Origin: Actinopolyspora alba
Lineage (GTDB): Bacteria > Actinomycetota > Actinomycetes > Mycobacteriales > Pseudonocardiaceae
DNA: 64,000 nt
NCBI RefSeq assembly: GCF_900112765.1
Contig: NZ_FOMZ01000010.1
Coordinates: forward strand, 1-64,000
Reading direction: 5' to 3'
Within the stretch, counting starts at the first letter, position 1; each line of letters opens with the position of its first letter. The position numbers and the translations under genes are program-made. The notes under the pieces were generated by a model. The model had not been told where the DNA came from, searched no databases, and saw nothing but the letters and a program-made list of their open reading frames with translations. Below, piece after piece: positions 37,872 to 46,891 of the stretch.

Positions 37872-38654
37872 TCACTTGAGGAACTCGGAAATGCGCTTGA
37901 CGAGTTCGTCGGATTTTTCCACCACGACCAGATGACCACTCTCCAGCTCGACGTAGTCACTTTGGCCGATGGACTGATGCAGCTGCTTCGCGTGTTCGAC
38001 GGGGATGAGCTGATCGTGTGAACAGCCGATGACCAGTGTGGGAGCGATCACGTCCCCCACCGAATCGCTGATGTCGATCCTGCTGTTCAGCTCGATCTGC
38101 CGCAGTGTCGCCGGAGTGAAACCGGTACCGGAAGCCGCTTCCTCCAGACCCGCGTCGCCGAGACCGTTCATGAACGACCTGGTGAAAAGCAGCATGGTTA
38201 CGAACCGCGAGTACGCTTGCGGATCGGTGTCGGCCAGCCTGCGCCACAGGTCGAAGACCAGCCGCTGCCTCGGGTCCATGGTGACCCATCCCGCAACGAG
38301 AACTACTCGGCGGAACAGGTTCGGATACTTGGCAGCCGCCGCCGCGGTGACAACAGCGCCCAGCGAATACCCCACCACGTCCACGGGTTCGTCGAGTTCG
38401 GCCGCGCGGGCCGCGGCCACAACCTGTTCCACCAGCTGATCCAGATCGAGTTCCCCCGGATCGACGGTGTCGTCATCGCTTCCGGCGTAGTCCGGCACGA
38501 TCGTGGTGTGATCGGGGGTGAAACTTTCCAGCAGGTGTCCGAAGTTGGCGTCCCCCGTCGCTCCGGTGCCGTGCACCAACAGCAGACCGGGGCCTTCCCC
38601 CTCGATACGCACCGGCACCCGCTTACCAGCCGCTTCAACGTACTGCACGTTCAT
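37872..38654 (-). CDS. Alpha/beta hydrolase in the cyclitol cluster
   Basis: A 260-aa alpha/beta hydrolase: oxyanion region LLLVHGTGATG near 26-36, nucleophile elbow VVGYSLGAVV with Ser97, acid in GCSHDQLIPV and His in LESGHLVVVE near the end, so the triad is complete. ATG 38654 has AGGAGG 8 nt upstream; a TTG two codons earlier is less likely. In this context it may remove or move an acyl group placed by the two membrane acyltransferases, or act as an esterase for product release. Substrate unknown. Confidence 0.82.
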   Translation of the reverse strand: MNVQYVEAAGKRVPVRIEGEGPGLLLVHGTGATGDANFGHLLESFTPDHTTIVPDYAGSDDDTVDPGELDLDQLVEQVVAAARAAELDEPVDVVGYSLGAVVTAAAAAKYPNLFRRVVLVAGWVTMDPRQRLVFDLWRRLADTDPQAYSRFVTMLLFTRSFMNGLGDAGLEEAASGTGFTPATLRQIELNSRIDISDSVGDVIAPTLVIGCSHDQLIPVEHAKQLHQSIGQSDYVELESGHLVVVEKSDELVKRISEFLK

Positions 38655-38734
38655 TTCCAAAACCTCCTAGAGAAACAGAGTTCAATCGTCCGCAAAAGAC
38701 GTGTCGCGAAACACGGGCAGGCGTAAAACCTACG

Positions 38735-39937
38735 TCAGAGCCGTGCTTTCTCCCCGGCAGGGGAATCCGATTCCCGTCCCACCATGGGCTTGGCGAGAAA
38801 ACTTCCGCCGCCGCCACGAGGACGTCCCCAACGACGCATGGCGGGCTTCTCCACGAATTTGTGCACCAGCCATCCGACCAACAGCGTGACAAAGAAGAGC
38901 CCCAATAGGACGAGAGTGCCCACGGGAGTGCTGAACAGACGGGCATCCATCTGCTGTCGCAGATAATATATCACAACGTACTGCGCGAGATAAAAACCGA
39001 AGGAAACCTCACCGAGCCAAATCATGGTGCGACTGCGCAACACGCTCGGCCGCCCCTCTATGTCCGCGGTCGCGGCGGTACACACCAGTACGACGATCGG
39101 AACGATGGTGGCCACGTTGAGCCCGTACAACCACGGCACGACCATGGCGAGCGCGTATCCCGCCACCGCCAGTACCGTCGCGTGAACGAATCCGACCGAG
39201 CGGAACCACATTCCGGACATCACGATTCGCGCCAACAGCATCCCCAGCACGAACTCGAAAAGTCGCACGGGAGGGAAGTTGTAACCGAACCAGAACTGCC
39301 AGACCGACACCGGAAACCCTTCGGGGGTCTGCGGGGTGTCGGGAAGCACGAACTGGGTGAAAACCTGGACACCCACCATCCCCAGGATCATCAGCCCGGC
39401 GTACGACCAGAGGCGTTCCTGCCTGATCCGCACGACGCCCTTGATGATGAACGGGAAGCACATGTAGAAGAGCAGCTCGCTGCACAACGACCAGCTCGGC
39501 GGGTTCACGCTGATGAAGATCTCGTGCTGCGGGAACCAGGAGTGGATCAGGAAGAGGTTCGGCAACCACTGGTGTGGATCGGAGGCAGCGGCGGCGAACA
39601 GTATCATGGCCAGCGCCCAGGTGACCACGTGCGCCGGGAAAATCTTCACCAGACGCCTTCGCCAAAATCCTCCCATCGTGTCAGTGGAACGCGCTGACCA
39701 CGTCAGCACGAAGCCACTGAGCACGAAGAAGAAGGACACTCCCATCCAACCCGCCTTACTGAAGAGCGTCTGATAGAGATCGGACGCGAACGGGTCTGCG
39801 TATGGGTTCTGCGGCGGATCCGTCAGCGAGGCGTGGAAGAAAAACACCATAGCCGCCGCTATGAATCTCATCCCGGTGAGCGAGGGTAACCTCGAATAAG
39901 CCGAGTAGGCTCTCTCACCAATTACCGAGGACGACAT
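38735..39937 (-). CDS. Membrane acyltransferase, OafA/YrhL family (1)
   Basis: A 400-aa acyltransferase-3 protein with about 10 TM segments. It starts RLPSLTGMRFIAAAMVFFFHASL, where the family catalytic His lies, and contains NPPSWSLCSELLFYMCFPF and TMIWLGEVSFGFYLAQY. The family transfers acetyl or other acyl groups from inside to sugars or natural products at the membrane. A close paralog lies at 41256 with the same motifs. No extra SGNH domain is attached, so it is the short form. Likely O-acylates the cyclitol (inference). Confidence 0.88.
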   Translation of the reverse strand: MSSSVIGERAYSAYSRLPSLTGMRFIAAAMVFFFHASLTDPPQNPYADPFASDLYQTLFSKAGWMGVSFFFVLSGFVLTWSARSTDTMGGFWRRRLVKIFPAHVVTWALAMILFAAAASDPHQWLPNLFLIHSWFPQHEIFISVNPPSWSLCSELLFYMCFPFIIKGVVRIRQERLWSYAGLMILGMVGVQVFTQFVLPDTPQTPEGFPVSVWQFWFGYNFPPVRLFEFVLGMLLARIVMSGMWFRSVGFVHATVLAVAGYALAMVVPWLYGLNVATIVPIVVLVCTAATADIEGRPSVLRSRTMIWLGEVSFGFYLAQYVVIYYLRQQMDARLFSTPVGTLVLLGLFFVTLLVGWLVHKFVEKPAMRRWGRPRGGGGSFLAKPMVGRESDSPAGEKARL

Positions 39938-39977
39938 ATCGCTCCCTTATCAGCATTTTCTGCGACTCGAACCAAAA

Positions 39978-41177
39978 TCAAGTGACTTCTTTTTCCGTCA
40001 TCCTGCTTCGCGAATCAGCACGAGAGGCGTCGGTGTCCCCGCGCTCCAGAAGCACGGTTATCACGATCACCGACATTCCCGCGATCGCGAGAACCGCGGC
40101 ACCGATCGGAACGGTCCGCACACCGACACCGAGCTCGATTATCTTTCCGCCGTACCAGGAACCGATCGCGGCACCCAGACCGAATGCCGACATGTTCACG
40201 GTCAACGAAAGGGTCGGAGCCTCCTCCGCAGTTTTCACCACTCTCGTCTGCAGGCACGGGATCAGCGCGAACGTCACCAGCGCGAACACCAGCAGCACCG
40301 GAATCATGGCACTTCGCGAGAAGGTTCCCAGCCAGCAGAGGAGGCAGGTCAGTGTCAGCGACCCCGACAGAACCGCCGTCGCCGCGGACAGGGACTTGTC
40401 CGCCAGCTTGCCTCCGACGGAGTTGCCGATCACGGAACCGGCCCCGTAACCCAGCAACAGCAGGGGAACCACCTCGGCCGGAAACCCCGCTCCCCTGGTC
40501 AGCAACGGGGCCAAGTACGTGATGATCGTGAACATTCCGGCTGAGCACAGCACGGTCGCGACCACCGTGGTGACGACGTTCCACCTGCTGAACGCCCGGA
40601 CCTCGGACCGCACGCTCGAGGACTCGGGCGTGCCCGAGTCCGGTACCGTGATCATGATGAGCACGGCGGCCAGTACCGCTATGACGCACACCGCCGCGAA
40701 ACTCGAACGCCAACTGAGCCGTTGTGCCAGCAACGTCCCGAACGGAACCCCCAGCACGGTCGCCAGATTGATACCCAGCTGCACCCCGGCCACGGCGCTT
40801 CCGGACTTGTGAGCCGGGACCATGCTGCCCGCGGTGACGACGCTGACGGCCATGAAGGTTCCATGGGTAAGAGCCGTCAGCACCCGGCCGATCAGGACCA
40901 CCGTGTATCCGGGGGCCGCGGCTATGATGCCGTTGCCGAGCACGAAGATCCCGAGCAGTAACAGCAGGATCCTCTTCCGCGTCATCGCCGTGGTGGCCGC
41001 CGAGACCAGCGGACCACCGACAGCCATCGTCAGGGCATAAACGGTCACGGACAGTCCGGCGGTCGCCAGACTGATGTCGAGTCCTCCCGCCAACTGTTCG
41101 AGCATTCCGCTCGGCATGAGTTCCGACGTACCCACCCCGAAGATGGCCACGATCAGACCGACTATCCGCAGATACAC
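39978..41177 (-). CDS. MFS efflux transporter, cluster exporter 2
   Basis: A 399-aa, 12-TM MFS protein of the same DHA1 subfamily as the one at 36502: VGTSELMPSGMLEQLAGGLDISLATAGLSV parallels that protein's start, and LTALTHGTFMAVSVVTAG parallels its TM4. It sits between the two acyltransferase genes, 40 nt from one and 78 nt from the other. Each acyltransferase is therefore paired with an exporter, suggesting an ancient duplication of an acyltransferase-MFS unit. Confidence 0.85.
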   Translation of the reverse strand: MYLRIVGLIVAIFGVGTSELMPSGMLEQLAGGLDISLATAGLSVTVYALTMAVGGPLVSAATTAMTRKRILLLLLGIFVLGNGIIAAAPGYTVVLIGRVLTALTHGTFMAVSVVTAGSMVPAHKSGSAVAGVQLGINLATVLGVPFGTLLAQRLSWRSSFAAVCVIAVLAAVLIMITVPDSGTPESSSVRSEVRAFSRWNVVTTVVATVLCSAGMFTIITYLAPLLTRGAGFPAEVVPLLLLGYGAGSVIGNSVGGKLADKSLSAATAVLSGSLTLTCLLCWLGTFSRSAMIPVLLVFALVTFALIPCLQTRVVKTAEEAPTLSLTVNMSAFGLGAAIGSWYGGKIIELGVGVRTVPIGAAVLAIAGMSVIVITVLLERGDTDASRADSRSRMTEKEVT

Positions 41178-41255
41178 GAGGTCCCCTTGTCACATCTCGT
41201 AACGTTCCACGAGAACAGCCGAGGCGATTCAGCCTACAACCGAATTTCCGCCCGG

Positions 41256-42512
41256 TCACCGATCAGCGGTCGCCGAGCTCCTGCTCTCGTTCTCTCCGAC
41301 AGCGGAATCCACTGTCCTTTCGTTCCGGGAATCCCCAGCTCCCAAGCTTTCCGCGGCAGTTGAGTTCCTCTTGCCGAAACCCTTCTTCTTCGGTTTCGAC
41401 CAGTGTTTCGTCGTGGGCTTTTCCACGAACTCGTACAGCGCCCAGGCGAGCAGGATGCTCAGCACGAGATAGAGCAGGAGAACTCCGGTCGCCAACGGAG
41501 TACCGAAGTAACTGTCTCCCAACAACTCGCGTCCCGTGACGAGCACTATGGCGTGCACCAGGTAGAAGGCGAAGGAGATCTCACCGAGCCATACCATGGT
41601 GCGGCCGCGGAGGAACGAACGCTCACCTCGAACATCGGACGTCGCGACCGCCGGGATCAGCAGTGCCAGCGGAACGATGCACACCGCGCGCATACCGTAG
41701 AGGTAGGGCACGAACAGGGAAACGGTATAGCAACCGAGCAGCGCCAACACCAGTGGACCGATCCCGACACGCACCCACCTTCCGGCCAGCACGATGCGGG
41801 CCAGCAGTATGCCGAGGAAGAAATCGAACAACCGCAGCGGCGGAAAGACGTAGTTCACCCAGTACTGGTAAGTGGAGATCGGGAGGCCGTCCGGTGGACG
41901 CGGATGCTCCGGCAACAGGACGTAGGCCACCAGGGCGGTGATCGCCACCAACGCCACGGTCAGCCAGACGAACCACCACAGATACTGCTCGCGAATTTTG
42001 CGCGCGACCGCGAACACCAGCGGAAAGAGCAGGTAGAAGGCCACTTCGGTGGACAACGACCAGCTCGGCGGATTGACGCTGAGGTAGGTGTCGTACTCCG
42101 GGATCCACGCCTGCACGAGAAACAGGTTGGCCACGGCCTGGTAGGGGTGCGTGTAGACGGCCGCGAACAGCAGCAGCGCAACAGCCCACGTCACCACGTG
42201 ATTCGGGTAGATCTTGACCAGCCTGCGGCGCCAGAAATCCACGTTGCGGTCGTGCGGCTTGTACGACCAGGTCATCACGAAGCCGCTCAACACGAAGAAG
42301 AACGTGACGCCCGCCGCACCGGCCTGGGACATGATCTTCTGGTACGTGTCGGCCACCCCGTCGTGCGCGAACACCGAATTGGCGGGTATCTGCAGTGAAG
42401 AATGGAACCCGAAAACCGCCAGCGCCGCGAGGAAACGCATCCCGGTCAAGGAGGGTAATCGAGATCTACGTCGATCCGATTCCGACTTGGCTTTTTCTTC
42501 CACAACCGTCAT
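41256..42512 (-). CDS. Membrane acyltransferase, OafA/YrhL family (2)
   Basis: A 418-aa acyltransferase-3 protein. RLPSLTGMRFLAALAVFGFHSSLQ, NPPSWSLSTEVAFYLLFPLVFA and TMVWLGEISFAFYLVHAI match the paralog at 38735 in the same order. About 10 TM segments, ending in a basic, Ser/Glu-rich tail of ~45 residues. I chose ATG 42512 (MTVVEEKAKSE) with AGAAGTGAAAG before it; the in-frame start at 42551 lacks a good ribosome site. Probably acts on the same product as its paralog, on another position or with another acyl donor. Confidence 0.87.
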   Translation of the reverse strand: MTVVEEKAKSESDRRRSRLPSLTGMRFLAALAVFGFHSSLQIPANSVFAHDGVADTYQKIMSQAGAAGVTFFFVLSGFVMTWSYKPHDRNVDFWRRRLVKIYPNHVVTWAVALLLFAAVYTHPYQAVANLFLVQAWIPEYDTYLSVNPPSWSLSTEVAFYLLFPLVFAVARKIREQYLWWFVWLTVALVAITALVAYVLLPEHPRPPDGLPISTYQYWVNYVFPPLRLFDFFLGILLARIVLAGRWVRVGIGPLVLALLGCYTVSLFVPYLYGMRAVCIVPLALLIPAVATSDVRGERSFLRGRTMVWLGEISFAFYLVHAIVLVTGRELLGDSYFGTPLATGVLLLYLVLSILLAWALYEFVEKPTTKHWSKPKKKGFGKRNSTAAESLGAGDSRNERTVDSAVGENESRSSATADR

Positions 42513-42560
42513 ACTTTCACTTCTTTCGTGTAGTAATTCCAGGAATCCCACCCGGGGTTC

Positions 42561-43463
42561 TCAGGGAACCAGAATCAGTTTTCCCCTGGTTCCACCGTTT
42601 TCGAGTGTCCGATGTGCCCAAGCTGCTCGCTCGAAGTCGACGACAGCCGAGGGTTTACCCGGTTCGACAATTCCCTCGTCGACGAGAGTTCCGAGTCGGG
42701 CGAGTTCGTCACCGTCCTGCTCCACACCGATCAGCACGATCCGCACTCCTCGACTCGGTTCCGGTTGCGCGAACGGTGTCGTCGTGAGGTATCTCCCCTC
42801 GTCGCACACCGACCGAAGGTGTTCCGGGACTCCAGCGGTGTCGACGACCGCGGCGAAACCGGCGGGAGGTGGTGGGTGTTCCTCGGAGTACTGCCGCAAC
42901 ACACCCCGGGGCGGTTTCCGGGTCACGTCGCTCGGCCGCACGAAAGTCGAGATCCGCCAGCCGTTCAGCCGGGCCAGTTGAACCACGAGGCTGCCTACCG
43001 CGCCCTGTGCCCCCACGACCAGCAATTCCTCCGCTCCGTTCGAGGGGGAACCGAGCTCGGCCACGGTCTGGGAAGCGGTCAGTCCCGCCAACGGCAAGGC
43101 AGCCGCTTCCACCTGATCGAGCTCACGTGGTGCGGGCGCCAGGAGACTCTCGGGCAGCGCCACGTACTCGGCGTGGGTTCCCCGTCCGGTGGCTGCCTGC
43201 GCGGACATGGCGATGACCGGATCCCCCACGTCGAACCGCGTCACGTCCTTCCCCGCATCGCGTACCGTCCCGGAGACGTCCCACCCCAGTAAGGCCGGGA
43301 GGTCGGTCGGCACCGTGCCGTTTCGCGTCGCCACGTCTATCGGGTTCACCCCGGCGGCTACCACCTCGATCAGAACGTCACCGGCACCGACAGCGGGGGC
43401 CTCGACCCGCTCGACGCCGACAACCTCCGGGCCCCCGGTTTCCTCGATTCTTACCGCACGCAT
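42561..43463 (-). CDS. Zinc-free MDR oxidoreductase (quinone oxidoreductase-like)
   Basis: A 300-aa medium-chain dehydrogenase/reductase without zinc ligands. AAGVNPIDVATRNG and LLGWDVSGTVRDAG are typical of NADPH:quinone oxidoreductases; the coenzyme loop is VVGAQGAVGSLVVQLARL. Families like this reduce quinones or enones. In a cyclitol pathway an enone reductase acting on a dehydrated ring ketone is one possibility (inference). GGGGA lies 5 nt before the ATG. Its upstream neighbour is the zinc dehydrogenase, 25 nt away. Confidence 0.85.
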   Translation of the reverse strand: MRAVRIEETGGPEVVGVERVEAPAVGAGDVLIEVVAAGVNPIDVATRNGTVPTDLPALLGWDVSGTVRDAGKDVTRFDVGDPVIAMSAQAATGRGTHAEYVALPESLLAPAPRELDQVEAAALPLAGLTASQTVAELGSPSNGAEELLVVGAQGAVGSLVVQLARLNGWRISTFVRPSDVTRKPPRGVLRQYSEEHPPPPAGFAAVVDTAGVPEHLRSVCDEGRYLTTTPFAQPEPSRGVRIVLIGVEQDGDELARLGTLVDEGIVEPGKPSAVVDFERAAWAHRTLENGGTRGKLILVP

Positions 43464-43488
43464 TTCATCCCCGTTCGTGAGATACGTT

Positions 43489-44538
43489 TCAACGGATATT
43501 CAGCAGAACCTTCGGGCGGTCCCGCCCGCTGTCGTTCAGTCTTTCGAATGCCTTGTCCGCTTCGTGAAAAGAGAACGCTCGATCGATCATCGGTTCCAAC
43601 CGGAGATTTCCCGAAGCGACCTCTTCCAGTAACTGCGGCCAGTGGTCCGCTCCGGACAGAACATTGTGCGTCACCAGGTTTTTCCCCACCGCTTCGTCGA
43701 CGGGGACGGCATCGACCGGCCCGTGGGGCGTACCGAGTTGCGCCAACCGGGCGTTCTGGCCGCAGAGCCGGATCGCTTGACGCACCGCCTCGCTCGCACC
43801 GGATGCCTCGACAACCACGTCGTAGTTACCGCTGCGCACCTCGTCGGGAGCCGCGACGCGGTCTGTCCCCAGTTCGGCTGCCAGGGAGGCGAGCCGGGGA
43901 TTGGGGTCGAGAACCGTCACACTCGCACCTCGCGAAACGGCCAACTGGGCGGCCGCCAAGCCGAGTGTTCCGGCTCCGAGAATCGCGACGCTGTCCGCTC
44001 CGGAAATCGCGAGCCGTCGCAGGGCGTGTACCGATGCGGAGCACGGCTCCAGCAGGGCAGCAGCACGATTGTCTACTCCGTCCGGGATCCGGTGGACCGT
44101 CTCGGCGGGCACGGAGAGATACTCCGACGCGGCGCCCGGCTCCTCGCCGACAACCCCCATCTCGGTGCGGTACGGGCAGTGAAAGGTCCCGCCCGCCGCA
44201 CAAACGGCACAGCTTCCACAACGTCTGAAGTTGTGCCCGGACACCCGATCGCCTTCCCGCAGGCCGGTAACGCCCTCGCCGGTGAGGACGATTTCTCCGC
44301 TCCACTCGTGACCGAGTACGAACGGATAGCTCTTGCGACCGGTGTGCAGGTAACTACTGGTACCCGTGTAGAAACCCAGATCCGTGCCGCAGAGACCGAC
44401 GTGTTCCACCGCGACGAGACAATGGCCCGGCGCGGGCTCGTGCACTGGCAAACTGCGGTGCGCGAGCCGTCCCGGAGATTCCAACACGAGAGAAACCGTG
44501 GCGGTCGACAGCCGACCGGAAGGTGTTTTTTGAGTCAT
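43489..44538 (-). CDS. Zinc-dependent alcohol/polyol dehydrogenase (complete zinc sites)
   Basis: A 349-aa MDR enzyme. Catalytic zinc ligands: Cys50 (GLCGTD), His77-Glu78 (LGHEWSGE); structural zinc: Cys107, Cys110, Cys113 and Cys121. The NAD loop is AILGAGTLGLAAAQLA. It resembles sorbitol/threonine-type dehydrogenases and could oxidise a ring hydroxyl of the cyclitol. ATG 44538 chosen; GGGGAG is only 2 nt upstream, so the start could be the ATG at 44571. A 102-nt gap separates it from the coupled six-gene core, leaving room for an internal promoter. Confidence 0.88.
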   Translation of the reverse strand: MTQKTPSGRLSTATVSLVLESPGRLAHRSLPVHEPAPGHCLVAVEHVGLCGTDLGFYTGTSSYLHTGRKSYPFVLGHEWSGEIVLTGEGVTGLREGDRVSGHNFRRCGSCAVCAAGGTFHCPYRTEMGVVGEEPGAASEYLSVPAETVHRIPDGVDNRAAALLEPCSASVHALRRLAISGADSVAILGAGTLGLAAAQLAVSRGASVTVLDPNPRLASLAAELGTDRVAAPDEVRSGNYDVVVEASGASEAVRQAIRLCGQNARLAQLGTPHGPVDAVPVDEAVGKNLVTHNVLSGADHWPQLLEEVASGNLRLEPMIDRAFSFHEADKAFERLNDSGRDRPKVLLNIR

Positions 44539-44640
44539 GTCTCCCCACAAATGGTTTACGAACCGATCCATGCGAAGAATCGTCACCTACCGCAGCGATC
44601 GGTCCGACTCAGCGGAACCGAACAGGCATGAATCGAGTAA

Positions 44641-45297
44641 TCATTCGAACGATATTCCGACCCGCCCGTCCTCGTCGAAACCGGCGACACTTATCGCGTG
44701 GAAATCCCTTATTCCGATACGTCCCGCGGCGGAGGCGCGGTCGTGGGATCCCACGACCACCGGAGTCGTGCCGGCCGCCTCCGCTGCCAACAGGCCGGAT
44801 TCGGCATCCTCGAACACGACCGTGGAGGACGGCGGCACTCCCAGCAGCTCCGCCGCCTTGAGGTATCCCTCGGGGTCCGGTTTTCCGGAGGAGATGTCGT
44901 CGGCGGTCACCAGTACGTTCGGGAGTGGTATTCCCGCTGCCTCCATCCGCCGTACGGCCAGCTCGCGGCTGGCTGAAGTAACCACCGCCATGCGGGATTC
45001 GGGAACGTGGCGGAGGAACTCCGCCGCCCCCGGCACCTGAACCACACCCTCGATGTCCTCGACTTCCTCGGCCACGAGGGTCGCGGTCTCACGCGCCACG
45101 TCCGCCCCGTCGGGGGCGAAACGCAGCACGGTCTCACCGGTGGGGCGCCCGTGCGCGTCGGCCAGCACTTCCGAGGCGTCGATTCCGTGCCTACGGGCGA
45201 AACGTCGCCAAGTGCGTTCGACCACGACCGTTGAGTCGACCAATGTACCGTCCATGTCGAACAACAGGGCGGAGAAATTCAGAAACACGTGCATCAC
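44641..45297 (-). CDS. HAD-IA phosphatase of the cyclitol core operon
   Basis: A 218-aa HAD protein with a helical cap: motif I LLFDMDGTLVDS (nucleophile Asp14, acid Asp16), motif II VVTSAS, Lys in SSGKPDPEGY, motif IV VVFEDAESGLLAA. It belongs to the sugar-phosphate phosphatase/beta-phosphoglucomutase-like group; the cap lacks obvious mutase hallmarks, so a phosphatase is likelier. It starts within the TIM-barrel stop (ATGA). With the ROK kinase at the other end of the operon it suggests a phosphorylated intermediate that is later dephosphorylated, as in known C7-cyclitol routes (inference). Confidence 0.87.
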   Translation of the reverse strand: MMHVFLNFSALLFDMDGTLVDSTVVVERTWRRFARRHGIDASEVLADAHGRPTGETVLRFAPDGADVARETATLVAEEVEDIEGVVQVPGAAEFLRHVPESRMAVVTSASRELAVRRMEAAGIPLPNVLVTADDISSGKPDPEGYLKAAELLGVPPSSTVVFEDAESGLLAAEAAGTTPVVVGSHDRASAAGRIGIRDFHAISVAGFDEDGRVGISFE

Positions 45298-46127
45298 CCG
45301 CTGTCTCCGGTCTTCGTTGGAACAATCCGATCCGCGAACCGACGAGCGGCCGCTACATCGAGGCCGATCACACGGGGATCGGCGACGCGATAGTCGTTCT
45401 CGAGAATCAGCCAGTTCACCGACACCCCGCTTCGCGCGAATGCGCGCGACAGTTCAGTGGAGCGGATTTCTCCGGAACCACGCCACTCGTCTCCGAGTCC
45501 GAGCGGCCCGTCCTTCAGGTGAACCTGGTCCGCGATACGCGGCCCCAGGGTTCGGACGAGTCCCGGTACGTCCGTCCCTTCCACGTCCGGGTTCCCGGTG
45601 TCCAGCACGAGCCTGAACGAGTCCGATCCGACCCGCTCGAACAGTTCGACCGCCGTCGTGGGCGACAGCACGTTCTCGTTGGCCAGCACCAGGTTCCGGG
45701 TCCGAGCCTCCTCGGCCGCCCACCGCAGTACGCTGACCGTCCGATCCAACGCTTCCGGACCGTCGATCGTGCTGGCACGAAAGCTCGGCACAAGGACCAG
45801 TCGCACGCCGAGAGCCACGGCCGAGTCGAGCAACGCGATCACCGCGCCGCGGGCACTCCGTGCCGCCCGGCTTCTCTCCGGCGCGGTGAGGCCGATGTCG
45901 TTGAGCAGGTTTCCCGCCACCGCCAACAACTCGACTCCCGAACCGTTGGCTTCCCGGCGAAGCGAGCGCGCCCTGCCGGGGGTGTCCAGCGGCACCCCAC
46001 GCCCCGAACCTCCGAAGTCGAGTTGGATCCCCCGGACACCGTAGGAGGCGGCCAGCTCGACCGCTTCGGCCCCACGAACCGGCAGACGCCACTCGGCCAG
46101 CCCGATCGCTGGATTCCCGCCGGTCAC
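45294..46127 (-). CDS. TIM-barrel sugar-phosphate isomerase/epimerase
   Basis: A 277-aa protein of the xylose-isomerase-like/AP-endonuclease-2 fold: GIQLDFGGSGRG (strand 2), LVLVPSF, LANENVLSP with metal-binding Glu, LVLDTGNPD with Asp, and DQVHLKDG with His. These positions match the divalent-metal site of the family. Substrates are sugars or inositols. In this operon a C2- or C5-epimerisation or isomerisation of the cyclitol or its phosphate is likely. It overlaps both neighbours by 4 nt. Confidence 0.83.
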   Translation of the reverse strand: MTGGNPAIGLAEWRLPVRGAEAVELAASYGVRGIQLDFGGSGRGVPLDTPGRARSLRREANGSGVELLAVAGNLLNDIGLTAPERSRAARSARGAVIALLDSAVALGVRLVLVPSFRASTIDGPEALDRTVSVLRWAAEEARTRNLVLANENVLSPTTAVELFERVGSDSFRLVLDTGNPDVEGTDVPGLVRTLGPRIADQVHLKDGPLGLGDEWRGSGEIRSTELSRAFARSGVSVNWLILENDYRVADPRVIGLDVAAARRFADRIVPTKTGDSG

Positions 46128-46891
46128 GATCCCGCTCTCCGACTCTGCGAGACGGGAGCCCCCGAGGACAGCGAGCGCCAGTCGCCTCCGGAACCGACCA
46201 CGAGGCTGTCTCCCTGGAATTCGACTCCCCTGGTTCGCACGAGCTCAGCGGCGAGCGGCGCGAAGGTGTCGGGAGTCATGTAGGAGCTGAAGTCGAAATC
46301 CGAGGACCGCCTGCGGCGTATGCCGGGGGTGTCCACCATCCCCTCGGGCAACACCTGAACGATCCGGATCTCGTCCGTGCTCTCCTCCAACCGAACCGAA
46401 TCGAGCAGGGCCGCCCCTGCCGCCTTCGTCGCGGCGTAGCCGGACCGCATCGGTCCGGCATTGTGGACGACTTCGGAGGAAACCCCCACGAAGAGCCCCG
46501 GAGCTGAGGCACGCAACGCGGGCAGCGTCGCGCTCAGGGTCAGCCACAGCCCGTGGAGGTTTATCTCGAACTGGGTTCGCCATTCCGCTTCGGTGACCTC
46601 GCCGAGCGGAGCGCGCTTCGCCCCGTAGTCGACGGCGGAGAAACACACCGCCCACAACGGATCGACCGCGAGGTCGGCGAGCCGCTCCTTCGTCTTCGCG
46701 GCATCGAGGAGGTCCAACGGTTCCCAGCGAAGGTTCGAGCTCGACGCATCGGAGGGTTCACTTCGGCTGAGTACGACGACATCCATTCCTTCGGCGGCCC
46801 AGGCGTCGGCTATTCCCCTGCCGATACCGGTGGAGCCGCCGACAACCAGGGCGCGCTTCCCTGCGGGGGATTCGTCATCGGACTGCGTCAT
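46124..46891 (-). CDS. Short-chain dehydrogenase/reductase
   Basis: A 255-aa classical SDR. Coenzyme loop VVGGSTGIGRG (16-26); catalytic Ser138/139 in GVSSEVVHNAG, Tyr152 and Lys156 in YAATK. The usual NNAG motif is replaced by FSAVDYGAK near residue 84. LSRS at the end of the second strand suggests NADP preference. It begins at ATG 46891 that shares one base with the upstream dehydrogenase stop (TGATG). A ketone/alcohol step on the carbocycle is expected. A longer frame to 47311 is antisense noise of the dehydrogenase. Confidence 0.88.
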   Translation of the reverse strand: MTQSDDESPAGKRALVVGGSTGIGRGIADAWAAEGMDVVVLSRSEPSDASSSNLRWEPLDLLDAAKTKERLADLAVDPLWAVCFSAVDYGAKRAPLGEVTEAEWRTQFEINLHGLWLTLSATLPALRASAPGLFVGVSSEVVHNAGPMRSGYAATKAAGAALLDSVRLEESTDEIRIVQVLPEGMVDTPGIRRRRSSDFDFSSYMTPDTFAPLAAELVRTRGVEFQGDSLVVGSGGDWRSLSSGAPVSQSRRAGS

